From Antedon mediterranea (Eukaryota; Echinodermata; Crinoidea; Comatulida; Antedonidae): 60,000 nt of DNA. Every line of letters begins with the position of its first letter. Positions within the stretch are counted from its first letter, which is position 1. Positions 1 through 15,200 of this stretch are shown one piece after another. Below the pieces are notes generated by a model, which was not told the DNA's origin, searched no databases, and saw only the letters and a list, made by a program, of their open reading frames with translations. The position numbers were made by a program, and so were the translations under genes. The DNA lies in NCBI RefSeq assembly GCF_964355755.1, contig NC_092673.1:15507001-15567000 (forward strand), in the 5' to 3' direction.

Positions 1-207
1 AGGCCAGTTTTGCCATAGCAATCTCATTCATGTTTTATTGTAATAGAAGGGAGGGCTATCTCAATATCTAGTATTTATTCATTTATTCCTTTCCAAGGAT
101 TAAATATAATTGTACAAGTGTTATTGTCAATAATAATTGTGTTAATGATTAATTTAACTTAAGTTGTTTTACAGTATTTAATTCTGTTTTTAATATTTTT
201 TTTCAAG

Positions 208-265
208 GGGGATAAAGAGAAACATAAGAAGGTGTGCGTCACATTTCATGACATCGGTCTAAATC
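208..265 (+). CDS. NDRG: NDRG exon (first visible)
   Basis: Acceptor TTTCAAG, donor GTAAG. Encodes GDKEKHKKVCVTFHDIGLN and ends one base into a His codon. TFHDIGLN is the conserved NDRG strand and turn. The exons before it are not in the window. Confidence 0.88.
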
Positions 266-3200
266 GTAAGTTTCATTATTTCAACTATGTTAAACAAGAA
301 ATGTTTCTTACAAAAAAGTGGCTCGAAATTTTTTGATGTAACAGTTAATCGTTAATTATTGTTTTTTCTTCATTAACTAATGTTTTTTTAAAATTGATAT
401 TCTATTTAATAATTTAACAGCCAAAACGAAAACATTGTTTATTGAACAGGTCTTACAGCCTACTGTCTGCATACTGCACATCTCATAGACTCTTCTCCCA
501 GACGTGCTTTGGGGGTTGCGCATACCCAGTCTGAGTTTCCAAATTCCTATTATTAAACTATAAGCTTCCACATGATACAGTTTCTTAATGCTTCCGTCCT
601 CTTGAATTTAACTGCCAAAAGTTGCAGCGCGAAAACCAAAATAGATATTTCCAGAAATGTGATCTGATACTGTACATAGACTGCCTTTTGTGGACTAAAA
701 TATAACAAGAATATTTCTTACAAAAAACGCTGCTCGCTTATTGTTATTGCTAAGGTCAAGTCTGGGGGTCACAATACCCCTGATTCTGTAACTGCAACTT
801 TTTACAAAATGTCCTTTCCTATAATACTTACTTGTACTCTATTCTACTATTTTAACTCATATCACCAGAAGAAACCTTAGAAATATTTACATAGAGTTCT
901 CTTACTCATGCCCCTGAATAATTATCAGAAATTAGTTTGAGTCCTGCTGCAGAAGGCATGTTGACAGATATGATGCTGTGAATCCAGGCTAGCAATATTG
1001 AATGTAGGACTGTGTAATGGCCTTTGGTAAAAGTTAAAGACACACAGATACACCAACAAGTTTACATAATTAAACCAGAAGGGCACTCACTCAGAGAGCG
1101 CAACCTCTGCCTAGGCAAATGCAAATTTAATGACCTGTTTCCATACAGTTAAGATGAAACCATCCTTTAAAGTAAAAAAATAACCTTTTGAGTTATCCCG
1201 CTAATTACCAAATAAAAGAAATAAACAATTGTAATTAATGGTATGTTTTAGGGAGATTTTCCATCAAATTATTGCACAGTACAATCAAAATCTCTGTCTA
1301 CACTATCAAACTTTATGCCATAATAAAAACGTGATGTGCCCATACAGTATATCTACACGATGATGTCATATTAATTACTACAAAATTTGACACTTCAAAT
1401 TAGTTTGATAGTGTAGACAGAGCTTGATGATGTTGTCATATTAACTTTTTATGTTTCAGATTCTGCCTATCTGAAATTGATATCCCAACCTGTAGCCCAT
1501 GGACTAGCAACCAAAATGTGCTTTGTCCATATCAATGCTCCTGGACAGCAAGACAACGCAGAAAACTTAAAAGACGGGTAAGTTTCCAATTGTAAAGAGA
1601 TGTTATAAGATACAGTAATAGATTCAACAACCAGTTCCTATTTAAAAATGTTTTGATTTGTATAGCAAAATAAAATTAATCACTTGATGATAATAATATT
1701 ATAACATAATAAAACTATTTAGGGTTGGTGTAATGTGCATTAATATGGGGTATCATACTAATCTACGCCTGGTAGGTTTTAATAATAAAAAACGCACATC
1801 CTAACATTATATTTAATGTTGTTTTGATATTTAATTTATATGTTTTATACATTTTAAATCAACATTAGTTATTTTAAGTGAAGATACTAATTTAGTTTAT
1901 GGCGTTTATTCTGAAACCCCCCTCTGTGATAGTTGATGTTTTGTGGTGTTGAAGCTAATGATTGACGAATTTAGAATGAAAATGAGTGTTATGTGAAAGA
2001 CGGAGATTTCCGTCTTTGGTGGTGAAAGTGTTAAATAAGGAACATGGTAGTATCACATGCATCTTTTACAAATTCAATTTATATATTTTTATAGGAAATA
2101 TCTAAATTGAAGTAGAGTACTCACAATAATTCTGTAGATTGTTGGTACACAGGGAAAAATTTTATTTTAAATTATATTGCTAATCAAACTGATTTTTAAG
2201 TCGAAACAGTTTTGTATTGTATTTTTTGCTACACAATTTTAGAAATGTGTAGCAATACAGTTGTTTAGTAGCTTGCTATGCTACACTGGCGAAATTATTC
2301 TCTGGTACATATGTTTGTTGAATGTTAATACACAATAAGCTTTTTTAATGAGTCCCTTTTCAACTGAATAACCAGCAGACATGACTTAATGTCATTTGAA
2401 ATTAGTTTTGAACGATGAATAACCTTCGTGGTGAAACTTTTAGGATATAGCCGGTTACTTGTATTTTACATTAAAGTGTGGTCCCCAAGTAGGATCTAAC
2501 GCAAGGACATAAGAGCAACGCAAGTATTTTGACCAATCATGAGGTGATAGACCATTCAAAATCGTCCGATTGGTCAACTCACTTGCGTTGCGCTTACATT
2601 GTTGCATCCATTTGGGAACCGAGTTAACAAGGCAGCTTTAATCTACAGTATGAATGGCCCATTAGTTCCTGAGCCTATTGTTGTATTTTTAGAGTCTATA
2701 AAAATGTGCACTACTTGTCTACAGTACTACAATATGAAATTGACATTTCTCAGGACATTTGTCAAATTTTAAGATCAGTAACATCAATTTGAATATGAAG
2801 TACTGTAACTTTGTTGAAAATAACGCCTTTGAAATGATTTACATTGTATACTCGGCAATTATTGATAAAATTAAATAAAACTTCATTACAGCCTTTCTTT
2901 ATCATAAATGGTTTTAATTTTCCGTATTACAAAAAATATCCAATCTATCAGTTACTGTAGATTACAACATCACGTATGTTGCATTTATTTGTATTTTTCC
3001 AGTCCACTTCATTATGCATAGTGGTATAAATCTTCATTTGCCACATATATTCAAGGTCTAGATTGAGTTAGCAGCTATTTTGTGTAATATAAATACAAAT
3101 AGGTGAAAAACACCTGCATGCTGTGTATTGATTGTACAATTCAAGTTTAAATACGTGTAAAATTTAAGTGTGAGGAAAAAATCACATTTCATCTAACTCC

Positions 3201-6200
3201 ATAAACTCTGAAAGTTAATTTACATCGACATTTGCAATGCAATTAAAATAAAAAATTAGTTTAAAAAGCAAACAATGTTAAGAGGCTATATAATGTTGAT
3301 TTTTTGCAGTAGAAATCATGTTTGGATATTAAATTCCAGAATTTGTTTTAAATCTTCAAAGTCAATTAATATTATGTCTGTGTTTTATGTATCAAAACTA
3401 TTTATCTTTTTATTTATTACCATATTCAGGTATGTGTATCCCACAATGCAGCAACTTGCAGATGAGATCCCATATATACTTGAGCAACTAGGGTAAGTAA
3501 TAAACCCTACAATATATATTGTAATATTGTTAGATGATTTAATTATCAGTGCCATGTTTTTTTTCATCTAAAAAAGCGATCTTCTTCCTAAAGACTAGAG
3601 CTGGTAAAACTACTTGTATTGTGGGAAAAATATTCTATGATAAAATAATGTTAACTCATTTGGTAATAATAAGGAGTTGGCAAATGTGGATGGCTTCTGT
3701 CACATTGGTTTTAAATTTGCAAATTCTATTCTTCTGTTAAAAGAAGGTTTTCAATTAAAATTTAAAACTATTTTATAATTCATTCCCCTAATGCCTATCC
3801 TTTTAATACGTTCTTGTGTCAGTGTTTTAAAGTAGATGTTAACTCATCAACATTTGTATACAGTACTATAAATAGGCTTTAAGATCCTGTTTACCTATCA
3901 TTTTTGCTGGCATTATAAATTAAACTTTGTTGTTGAACTCTGCCATTAAATATTTATTATCATATGCTGAAATGAATGATGTCTAAAAAGATGTTGCATT
4001 GTCAATTTCACGTGATAGAATTTGGAAGTGGTATTAAACAGTTAACAGTTTCTGCGTGAATGTGACAGATATGATGTGAATCCCAGGCTAGCATATTAGG
4101 ACTGTTTAATGGGCTTTAGTAGTAATGTTAGAGACACTTATATAATGATCTACCACTTAACACCAAAAGTTTTTAAATATTCTTTTAGTTAAATATTGAG
4201 AGTTTTTGCATACAGTATGTGCTATTCTTATTGTTAAATTTGGAAGTACTGTACAGTACGAGTACAGTAGGTAGTACCAGAAGGCTGGTACATGTACAGT
4301 ATCACATTTTATTTAAATCAATACCCTTGTATCATAAATACTGAAAAAAGCAATACCTCCTAAAGTCTCCTAATAGTTTCATAATAATAACAGTTTCCTG
4401 ATATTTCAAGTCATCATCCCTTCTCCTGCTAAGGTGCAATTTGTCAATAATTGTTTAGTATGAAACAAGTTAAAGGTATCCATGTATAAATTATGTTTAT
4501 TTTTTTAGTTTATTATTATATTAGTTAGAAATATCCTGTCCAGGATGTGAATATTAACTGGACAATAATTCAAGTACATTCAACATGAACCAGCATGTAT
4601 TGTACCAGGAACCATCATGCACCAGGAACCAGCAAGCACCATGAACCAGCATGCACTCCATGTCCCATGAACCAGCATCATGCACCATGAACCAGCATGC
4701 ACCATGAACCAGTAGCTATGGTTGAAGCCACTAGACCTACATTTCTTTTACATAACTTATGGTCACATAATACATTTTATATAAAAATAAATACTGTATG
4801 GACGTTTTATAATAATTTTTTTCCGTCTTTAAACTGTTAAGAATGTGAAAAATAAGTTGATTCTAATAATTTAAGCGGCCTGCTATAAATACTACGCTCA
4901 CGCTAGCCATTCGCGTTTTCGCAAATTGCGATTGGAGTTGTCAATTTGCGAAAAAAAAATTTATATCATTCGCAAAACTTGCGAAAATAATTTTTCCTTA
5001 AAAACTCAAAACTTCGTCCGTCTAGGCCCTAGCTAGGCTTCAAATATTAAAGTTTTATGTAAACCACAACGACTTCGCCGCCCCGTCGCCAGCCTATAAT
5101 AAGTGACAGCGATGTAGCGTTACATACCATCAACGACATTTTTTTTCGCGTCACTCGAATAAATTAAAACGAGTTTTCCGCTAGTAGGCCTATTTATTGT
5201 ACAGGCGAGTAGTTGTAAATCGCGTTTTTCTGTAAATGTACACGCGCCCGACTAAGGAGAATTTATTTATGATTAGACATGCGCAATAATTGTAATTACG
5301 AACAAACAAACAAACTGCACATATGTACAGATGCAAATATCGCGCAATAACAAACATGCTGCATGAACATTCCGACGTCGTTGTCGTAATTTGTTTGTGG
5401 TGTGTGTTACGATGTTTTCGTGAGTGAATAAGAAGCATACAACTCAAACTATTATATTGTTTGTGATGAAAAACTTCATCCAGGCAGGCTGCATATGCTG
5501 ATAATTGAAGCCCATCATACATGACTATTGAGTAGACCTCCTTGGCCGTGGCGACTGGTATCGCGTTAGGCTGCAGTAGATAGGCCTAACATTTTTTAAT
5601 GCGGTCATGTTTTATTTGTATTTTAATCACAAATTTTGAATGAATAAAAATAAAAACAATACAAGACAACAACCTACATATTTATTTGATTTATCTACCG
5701 TAAAATTTTGCCATTTTCATGGTTTTAAAAATTCGCGAAAGAATTTGCGAAAAAAAATCGCCGACCTTTCGCAAATTTTTGAAATACCTGAATGCATCGC
5801 GCGAGGATTGATATTTTCATATTGTGATGCACTCACAATTGTTAAAAGGTAAACAAGTAAAAGAACTGTAACTTTTCAATGAAAATACCAGGTCTAACCC
5901 AATGTGTAACAGATTCTGCTAAAAAAAAAGGAAATATAATTATTTCAGCAATGAGACAACGTCGGGCTAGGCCCATAGCTAGCGTATGATACCACTATTT
6001 ACCAGCTAGGCCCACAAAATTGAGCTATGCTAGGCCTGAGACCATCCACGAGAGTACATTCGATGCCAGCTACTTACTTAAAACATACATTTAAGACAAG
6101 AAATGAACTGGTTAAATTAAATGATAATAATAATATTGATATCATTATTTTTGCAAAATGTCTAAAATTGTGTGTAAAGTGTCTTTAACGCTACAGTACA

Positions 6201-9200
6201 CTACATGAAGCTTGCAGTGATTTATTTGCCATATTAATATATGCACTAATTGTTGCCTTAGTGGTTAACTGTAGCAGGGAGATGTAACCCTGACTATAGT
6301 ATTCATATTTAATGGGTCATGTTTATTTTAAAGGTTCACTACACTTATTGTCTCTATTTAATCAGGCTGTGATGATAGCAAGATTATTGAATTTTGTAAA
6401 TTCTAGCAGTGACTACTGAACAAATTGAATATTCAATTTTATATTAACAGTTCAATTAAGTATCTTGTATTGTAAAAATAGGGTACATAATATGATAGAT
6501 TTAAGAAAATTAAATTCAACTGTATAAAAACACAATTCAGCTTTAAAATTGCAAGCAGTACTCTACAAAAGTGCACACACATTTTTAATTATTTGATACT
6601 GCAAATCAAATTTGATATACGACAAATAAAGAATCGAGAAATCAATAAGAACTTTAAAAAAAAATTCACTTTTCAGACATAACAAACATCCATCACAGTT
6701 ATTAATGTTAGTTTAACACAATGGGTATATAACAGCGAAGTTCACTACTATCTCGTAATGCAATAAATTATGTATCGTGCAGGCGTTTATTTGTTTAAAT
6801 AGATTGAAAGAAAGAATGTAAGATCAGGAGGAGGAAGCAGCTTTATTAGAACATCTGTCTGAGATGATATCAACATTAAATCATTGTCAATGAGATACCA
6901 ATAGTGTTATTTCCTTGGATCACAACCCACTCCCCTTCTCCCTCCTCTCCCCCCCCCCTTTTTTTTTTAGTTATCCGCAGCTTGGCGGATAACTCTTTGT
7001 AATTTCATTTTTTTCCTGCATTCTTCTTTCTAGCCCTTGTGTCTCCCCTCTCGTTTTGCATCTCTCTAAAACATATAATCATTTCGTAACTTTTTAAACT
7101 TATGTACATTCACGTGAAGTTGTGCACATCCTATTTTTTAATGATGTCTAGAGGAATTTAAAAAATAAGGTTATTTTCTCTTCTGTGCTAGTTAATTAAA
7201 TTTGATAGAAGGCATCTCGCTTATTAAACCCCAATCTTTCCCATATTTTAATATTTTCTTGCTAAATCAATTATCTCTTGTAGGAGTATTTATGTGCTCA
7301 TTATTTAATGTATTGCACTTGTTGTTTGTTGTGCAGATAACTAACTCAAAGTTCAAATCTAGTAAAAAATTCAATTTTGAATTTAATGCATAGTTTTCAT
7401 TTGCTCATACTATTCCACTACGACCTGCATTTCTTTACTAAAAAGTACATTTGAAAATAAATGGGTATGCTGACAACCAGCCACTTTTTATCAGTGCATT
7501 TTTTAAAGAGACAGCAAGGGCAGTAGTTTAGTGCATTATTCTGACACTGAAACTGACAGGATATTAAGCAGATACGTCACAGGATATCAACACTGTCTGT
7601 CCATCAATATAACACTATAGATCTACAAATCTATTTTTAACATGTTGACCATTACCCCAGACCTTGGCGATTCATTATATTATCTGATCATATCTTCTTC
7701 TTCCTTCTCCCCATCCTTGGTGTCAATTACATTGCTGAATGACCAGTGTCCCTCCCCCATTTTACTGACCTTGGAATTTACTAGTGTTATCTGTAGGAAA
7801 AAATCTCTTGTTTTTATATCGAGTTCTCTGTCTGTGACATCCATCTGTCTCAATTTACCAATTTATAATTTATGTATTAGTAGAACTGGGGTTTTCAGTG
7901 TATTTTATAACACACCTGATTGTATTCTTGCAATATGATTGGTCAATTACGTATCACGTGTCATTTGGAATTAGCCCTATTAAACGAAAAAGGGATATCT
8001 AATGGTGATAATGAACATGCTTTAATGCACGTTCAGCTTTCTGTAAAGATTTTTTAGATTTTTGCCACGCGTTGTTCGCGTTCGGAAATCAACTTGTTGT
8101 GCGTGCCACCTATAACTGTTTTACTCCACGTCTAAAATTGGACCACTGCCTATTTGAATGGCCTAGCTTTCAGCCTAGCAATAGCATTCGTCCAAAAAAT
8201 TGACCATGGATAAATTGAATAAAAGTAGGTGTGTTATAAAACAAGAATTGACTCCTCTATTTTCAACTCAGCTCCGCCTCATTACAAAAAGAGCAGTCAA
8301 TTTTTCAACTCATAAATTATTCTCACTATCCAACTATTTAAACATTCATTATTTGTATACTATATGCTGATCATGTGCCGCACAAATAAGACATTCTATG
8401 ATCATACAAAAATTACAAACAACCTTTGTATTGTTTCTGTGTGTTTACTTTAAATCTTACATTGCCTGTATATGAATGAATCAGTTCCTTAGCATTTATC
8501 CAGGGACTTTAAAATGCAAAACTATAAATATATACTCTATGATATTACTCAAATCATATACACTTTTTATTAGTATATGGAAGTTTTACAGTACATGTAA
8601 AAGTACAATAATATTTCAAACAAATGTGTTACTGTACTAAAAAAACTGTTTTAACTGACAAATAACCGAGTTACAAACGAATATGATACTATTAATAAAA
8701 CTGTTTTGTAACTTATTCAACTTACAGTATAAATTAAAACACCTTTGGTTTGAAATGTTTAATTTATATGATAATAATATTTAGCAATTAGACATCAGCA
8801 TATGATAATTGATATGATAGTTGCCCTATAAATAACTGATTATCAACAATTATAATAATTTATAATTACAGTTCATAACAAAAAGCTGTCTTTTGTTTAG
8901 TGGGTTTCATGTGATGTACCTTTCTATTGTAAAGTTGCCAAGATTAATATTAACTGAATACATAACTGTGTTTAAACTTTATATTTTTTATATCTACTGG
9001 TATTTATTTAGTCTGGTGATTTACCTGATAAATGATAATAGTTATTACAACAATTTGAATAGTTAAATTAGAATAATTGTTCTTGTTCACTTTGAGATTG
9101 TTGATAGCAGCTTTCCTGGTTAATATCTTTGCATAACTGTTTAATAATAGTAAATGTGGGTTTACACCACAAAAGAGAAAAAAAAACTCTTTAATAATAG

Positions 9201-12200
9201 TTCATTCTTAGGGCCTGTTTCTATTGAAAAACAAAAATAGAACGGTTTTTTGAAAACCCGTTTCGGCAGTTGTTTATAAATAGAGATCGTGTTGCAGTTC
9301 AATTTTTACTCCAATAAAACCGGTTCTGTCCATGTGCGTTCGTTATGAATGACGTCATTATATACACCACAATGCAGTTCGTTAGGTGGAAACACAATTG
9401 GATCGAGGTCATGTTTACTTTTTTTCACATAGCGCGATCCCTAAGAATTGCATCCATTTCATAGAAGGAGGCAGGTATTCCTGTCATTATTACCTGAAAC
9501 GTTATTGTGGTACGTATAGGTACGTCGAACACTCCGATATTGTCAAGTTGAACTCATCTAGCTTTCACATGCTTTACAATATTCTTCCGACTCCCGACAA
9601 GTCCCCTCATCTTCTTCTCCCCACATATTTATTACGAACCTCGTAATAGCATCGGTCCACATTTTTTAGTTAAATAAAATACTCACTATCTAGAGAAATA
9701 AAAATGACTAGGTCTGGTCCTATCGCGCTGGTTTGACTGCGAGTTGACCGCAATGGTCCCAGTGCAGCAGAGTGAAGTTTTTGGGGTCAAATTGAGGCCG
9801 CGATTGTGTGTGTTGCAGCTAAAAATTGCTCCATGGAAACCGGTTTCAGAATGGTTCTTTGCGATTGAGACCGCAATTAATTGTGGTTTTTGAAACCGTT
9901 TTTAAGATCGGTTCTTTTTTGTGGGGACCCATTTCTGCTGACAAGAAAAAAACCGTTCTTGAAAAGAACGGTATTCAAAACCGTATTTTCTGCTCAATAG
10001 AAACAGGCCCTTATATGAGTCATAAGCTAGCTCTCAATAAATAAAATAGACGAGAAGTGGCAATAATTTACAGCAATGAAAAACTTTTTTGAAAAGGAAA
10101 GACTTCAAGCAAGTTTAGAGTACAGTAGTACACTGTCTGATAGAGATTGGTAGGGATTCCACAGAGTTAGATCTGCCACAGCAAAAGCTCTTCTACCAGT
10201 GTACTGTAGATGTCCTAGTCTTAAGAATCTTCATTCAATGAAAAGTGTGTTACAGTAGTAAAGTCTGGATCCAACAAATGCATGCATGTTTTGTGCAATT
10301 GAGGGAGGTTGTTCTTGTTTAGTAAGTAGTTTGACATATTAAATACCTCAATATATAACATTAATAATGATAATGTTACTTCTCTTGTAGATTCCAACAA
10401 GATAAAAAACATGACATCATTGGTCTTGGTGAAGGGGCTGGTTCTAATGTTCTCTTAAGGTTTGCTGTAAGTTTGCTTTTCCACATTATTTTCTAATTAA
10501 TAAGAGACCCATACTAGGTCGCATGAGGCTGGGGTAGTGTTGCTGTATTGGATTTGAACCAAGGCCCTGGGATTAGTAAGCATGCATGTCAACTACACAA
10601 TCCACAATGCCATTTCTTATTCAGTGACTAACACTCAAATATGAAATTCATTATGAAATTATTATCATTATTTTATTGATCTGTTTAAAGTAGACGTGAA
10701 TAAGTAGTAACTGCTAATAATTCATAAACAAAACATAATTGTTAAGGTCAATTTACACACAATTAATGGAAACGTAGAATCTCTATCCTCAGTGGAAACC
10801 TCCTGTCCGTTCTACGCTTTGTTTAAATTGTCATAAGGAATAACATAGATTCTATATTTTTATTAACGTTACAGCTCGTCTGTAAATTTACTTGTATGAT
10901 GTGAAAAGGGGAAAATAAAAAGAATCTGATATTTTTACCACTATATTAAGTTGATAATTGTAAAACCTTTATGATGAAATTGTGCAAGTTACAAACTCAT
11001 ACTATCCCAAATTAAGTGTGCTATCTGTTTTATGATGTAAATGATCCTGTGCTTTACCACCTTTGATTAGCATCTAATTGAACACAGGCTGTGAAAGACA
11101 CAATGTGTTATTAAATTATAGATGAGTTACTACTATTAAACGAATACGAGATGTTAATGCTTTGAAAGTCATCTGCTTGGTGTTAAAATGCACAGTATCA
11201 ACTTAATAATATTAATAATAATAATAAATGGGACTTATATAGCACATATACAAATATATAAACTACAGGCTTAATATAATTAAGTTATTCTTTTAAGATA
11301 TTAACTTTATAATCATCTATATATTATTTGTAATAATTAGTCACTGGTTGGAGGTACACACCTAATGGTGACAGTGGCTTAGGCTGCCTTTGTGGTTTAT
11401 ATTTTCTTCTTGCGTTGTGTTTGTGTAATTTGTTGATTTGTATTATATTTTGTAAAATGTATCTTTTGCCTGAATAAATAATAATAATAATAATAAGGCT
11501 TAATGTGCTTAACAAAAGAAATAAAATACGGAAAAATAAGGGGAAAAAAGTTTAAAGGGCAAGTGTTCAGAGCAGCCTTAAAATAAGTGATTGAATTGTA
11601 GCCTGACAGATAGAGATTGGTAAACCGTTCCAAAAGGCGACAGAGGCCCAAGAAAAGGAACGAAAACCATAATGCTTTGTTGAGTGACGGAAAGATGGAA
11701 TGAGCGAGTAGAGACTCTGAACTAGATCGCAAAAAGGAATAATATGGATGAATAAAATTCGCAATAAAAACAGGCGAGGAATTATGAAGGGATTGGAAGA
11801 TAGATAGCAAAATTTTGAAATTGATTCTCTGTGTAACAGGAAGCCAATGAAGGTTTCTAAGCACAGGTGTGATGTGTGGCAGAGAGTGACTAAATGGGCA
11901 GTTTTTAAACAAGGTACCTCCGGATACTCCAAATTTTACCAGTATTTACTGGTCATGTACTGTACTTTATTTAATATTTGCTATGTGTGTTGTGGGGGTG
12001 GGGCTGTTATTAATCATAGCATTTAAATATTGTTTAATTTTTGTTTTACAGATTACCCATCCTGAACGTATGCAAGCCTTGGTTCTCCTGGAATGCACAG
12101 CAACATCCGCTAGTTTTGCTGAATGGGGACAAGAAAAGGTAATTTTGTGTTGAATTATTAATAATTTTGAAAATATACACATTAATAAACACTGCAAAAA

Positions 12201-15200
12201 CTAATTGTCAGTACTTGAATATTAGGAATTACATTGTGTAACAAATAACATGGATGATGATGATACTTGGTAGGAGCCAAAATAAATACTAATTTTTTAT
12301 TCAACCTTATTTATAGAGGGTGACCCTAAACAGCGTATGCTGGCAATAAACGGGTGTACATTCGACCTATGGTTTAAAGTTCTTATCCGAAAAGACCCGT
12401 TCTACCACCAGAACCATGGAGCGAGTTAGGCAGGCTCGACCCCTTTTCGATATTATGGCTAGGTATTACGGTTCCAATGTCTTAATCGCTTGGCCACTCA
12501 CTTGCTCTTTTATAATATAAGGAGAGAACTAAGGAAAACAAGGGTACATTAATCATAATAACTTAATAATGAATGAATTCTTAATACAGGTTGCAGCATG
12601 GAACATGGACAAGGGAATGAACAAGAAAGTTGAGAATTACATCCTATGGCACCATCTTGGCAATGTAAGTAAACTTGTATTGATATTTGTAGAGGACCAT
12701 GACAAAATTATTTTACTGCTGTTGCTGCAGTAACTTCAACTCTTGTTGTCTTGAGTTAGTAATCATATGCACTATATGCAAAAACTGTTTTATATACACC
12801 TCTACAATGAAACGGGTTAACATCATACATTATTGCATTCAAACATGTAGCATATCAAAATGATTCAACTGTAGGTACTGCAGTAGAATCATTTTGATAT
12901 GCTTCTATTATCTCCATAATGATAAATCCTAAAGTATGCTGCTGCTGCTTTGGAGATGTTCTTTCCACTGTGATTTATTTTTATTTATCGATACAAACTA
13001 AACAAATCTTTCACAGTGATAATAAAATCAGCAGTAAATTTAAGAGAGAGCAGGGAGAAAATAGTAGTGAATATGACAGTATAATCCCGTAGGATAAATC
13101 TGGACATGGTACATGACTGGTTAATGTTATTGAATGTTATTATGTTAAAGGCCAGGTGCGGGCAAAAAATTTCTATTGATCATATATTCCAATAATTATC
13201 GATCTATAGTTTCCCCTATGTTTCATAATTTTTGGGATCTTATTTGTGTTACACGAGCTTTTTGAAAATAAGCACTTTCTTATCAGTGGGGGGATAGTTC
13301 AAATTACACAGTAAAATCTCTATTCTTTTGTACACAAATTTTGTAAATAGAGAGGAATTTAAAAAAGCTATGAAAAATAAACGGTGTGGTAAAAAATGTT
13401 ATCAGATGACTAAATATAGGTAATATAACTTGAATATCACATTTCTGATATTTTTATTCAACTTCAGATTTTTATTTTCATGCAATAGCAAAAATTATCC
13501 ACCGTATATCCACCATCTTTTTTCACCGTCTAGGGAGTCACCAGACATGTTATTACATTAGGTTAACTACCTAACTACTGAAAAAAAGTCTTCTTGGTTT
13601 TTATTGAAGAATTTTGCCAAATTTTGTATTTGACCATATTAAGGGAAATTCATGTTTTTTCGTTTCGATTTCTGTTACAAATATTTGATTTATGTACATT
13701 TAACCAAATATTATATTTAAAATTCATGCCTGTACCTGAGCTTTAATACAATCCGAGTATAATCCCAGATCCCCCTGGGACTATACCCGGTCTTTCCAGT
13801 AATCATTTTTGATGATCTAATTATTTTATATTACTCCAGCACACTAAAGAGAAGTTGGATGTTGTACATGAATATCAGGAATCTCTTTACAAGAGAATGA
13901 ATGCCAAAAACCTTCATCTATTCATCGACAGCTTCATCAAGTAAGTATGCACTTTTTTTGTTATTGTGCAAGTGTAAATTCATAAAATTGTTATATTTTA
14001 CATTCGAACACTTGTATTTATAGAAGCATAATAATAATCAGCGCAGATCACTAATACATTCAAATCGCTCATAGTACAATCAATGTTTCTTTCTTTTTTT
14101 TATTGAACTTATTCTAACTAATTCAGAAACACATTTTCCAGTTTTTAGAACATATTTAAACGTTTTTAGTAATACTAGCTCAAATACTGAATCTTAAATG
14201 GGTGAATGCTCTATATTCTCTTCTCTATTTATGTTTCCCGAAAGCCCTGCAATTTTTTCTGGCTGTTTTCTTACTTAATCATTTGGATTTAGCTTTTTGC
14301 TAATTTTTATCAATTGAGATCTAGCCAATGATACCCAAAGCATTGTCATTAATTTGCCTTTGGATTTATAGATAGAACCCCTCCTTTGGGACACCCTTAT
14401 TCAGTGGATACCCCTTAATTAAGAGGACACTTTTAAACTGTTAAATGGAAAATGTTTTAACACTATGGCCAACCCTGTTCAAGGGACACCTCTATTATAG
14501 GGACATTTTGTTAGGTCATGAAGGTGTCCCTTAAATGTTTTTTTTACTTTATAAAATAAGGTTTTAGTAGTAGTAGTAATAGTGGAATGGCTCAGTTAAT
14601 CAATCACCTTTACCATGTTTTCAACTGAAATTTTTAAATGTCAAATGTCTTAAAAACAGGAAATTAAGATTGGCAGCACATGTCCATCATTATGCAAAAT
14701 GGCAATGAGAAGATAATAGCTTCTTTTCTATTATTTTATATATAACATCGTTTTTACTGAAGTACTCTAGTAGCAATGCCCTATTTAGTATTAAGAATAT
14801 TACCATATTTGGTTGCAATATTGCCATGTTTAGTTATATTGCCATATTTAATGTATTGGCGTATTTTATTTCAATTCACAATCAACAGCAGGGAGCCTGC
14901 CATTTACAGACCGGAATACATAAAACACAACACAAAAGAACATCAACAAGGTCCACAAAAACCAATTACAAACAATTCTTAATTTTGGATTCAAATAAAG
15001 ATAAACAATTAAAGAAAATATATCGTAACTTAGTTACGATTGCCATATTTAGTTACGATATTGCCATATTTAATTACGATATTGCCATATTTAGTTACGA
15101 TATATTGCCATATTTAGTTACGATATTTCCATATTTAGTTGCGATATATTGCCATATTTATTCAATAATACATGGTTGTATGTATAGCATTACTACAATT

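Larger units (their letters stand above)
3493..10390 (+). other. NDRG: Large NDRG intron, 6.9 kb
   Basis: No coding exon seen. Holds a minisatellite (4583-4711), a block rich in TTTGCGAAA words (about 4910-5000 and 5735-5790), a perfect hairpin (6969-6994), a 340-bp TIR element and the 800-bp PIF/Harbinger-type MITE. Confidence 0.6.

Noticed and set aside
5190-5522. 110-codon - strand frame in the large NDRG intron
   Set aside because: No recognisable domain; base composition and neighbourhood suggest repeat or spacer DNA.
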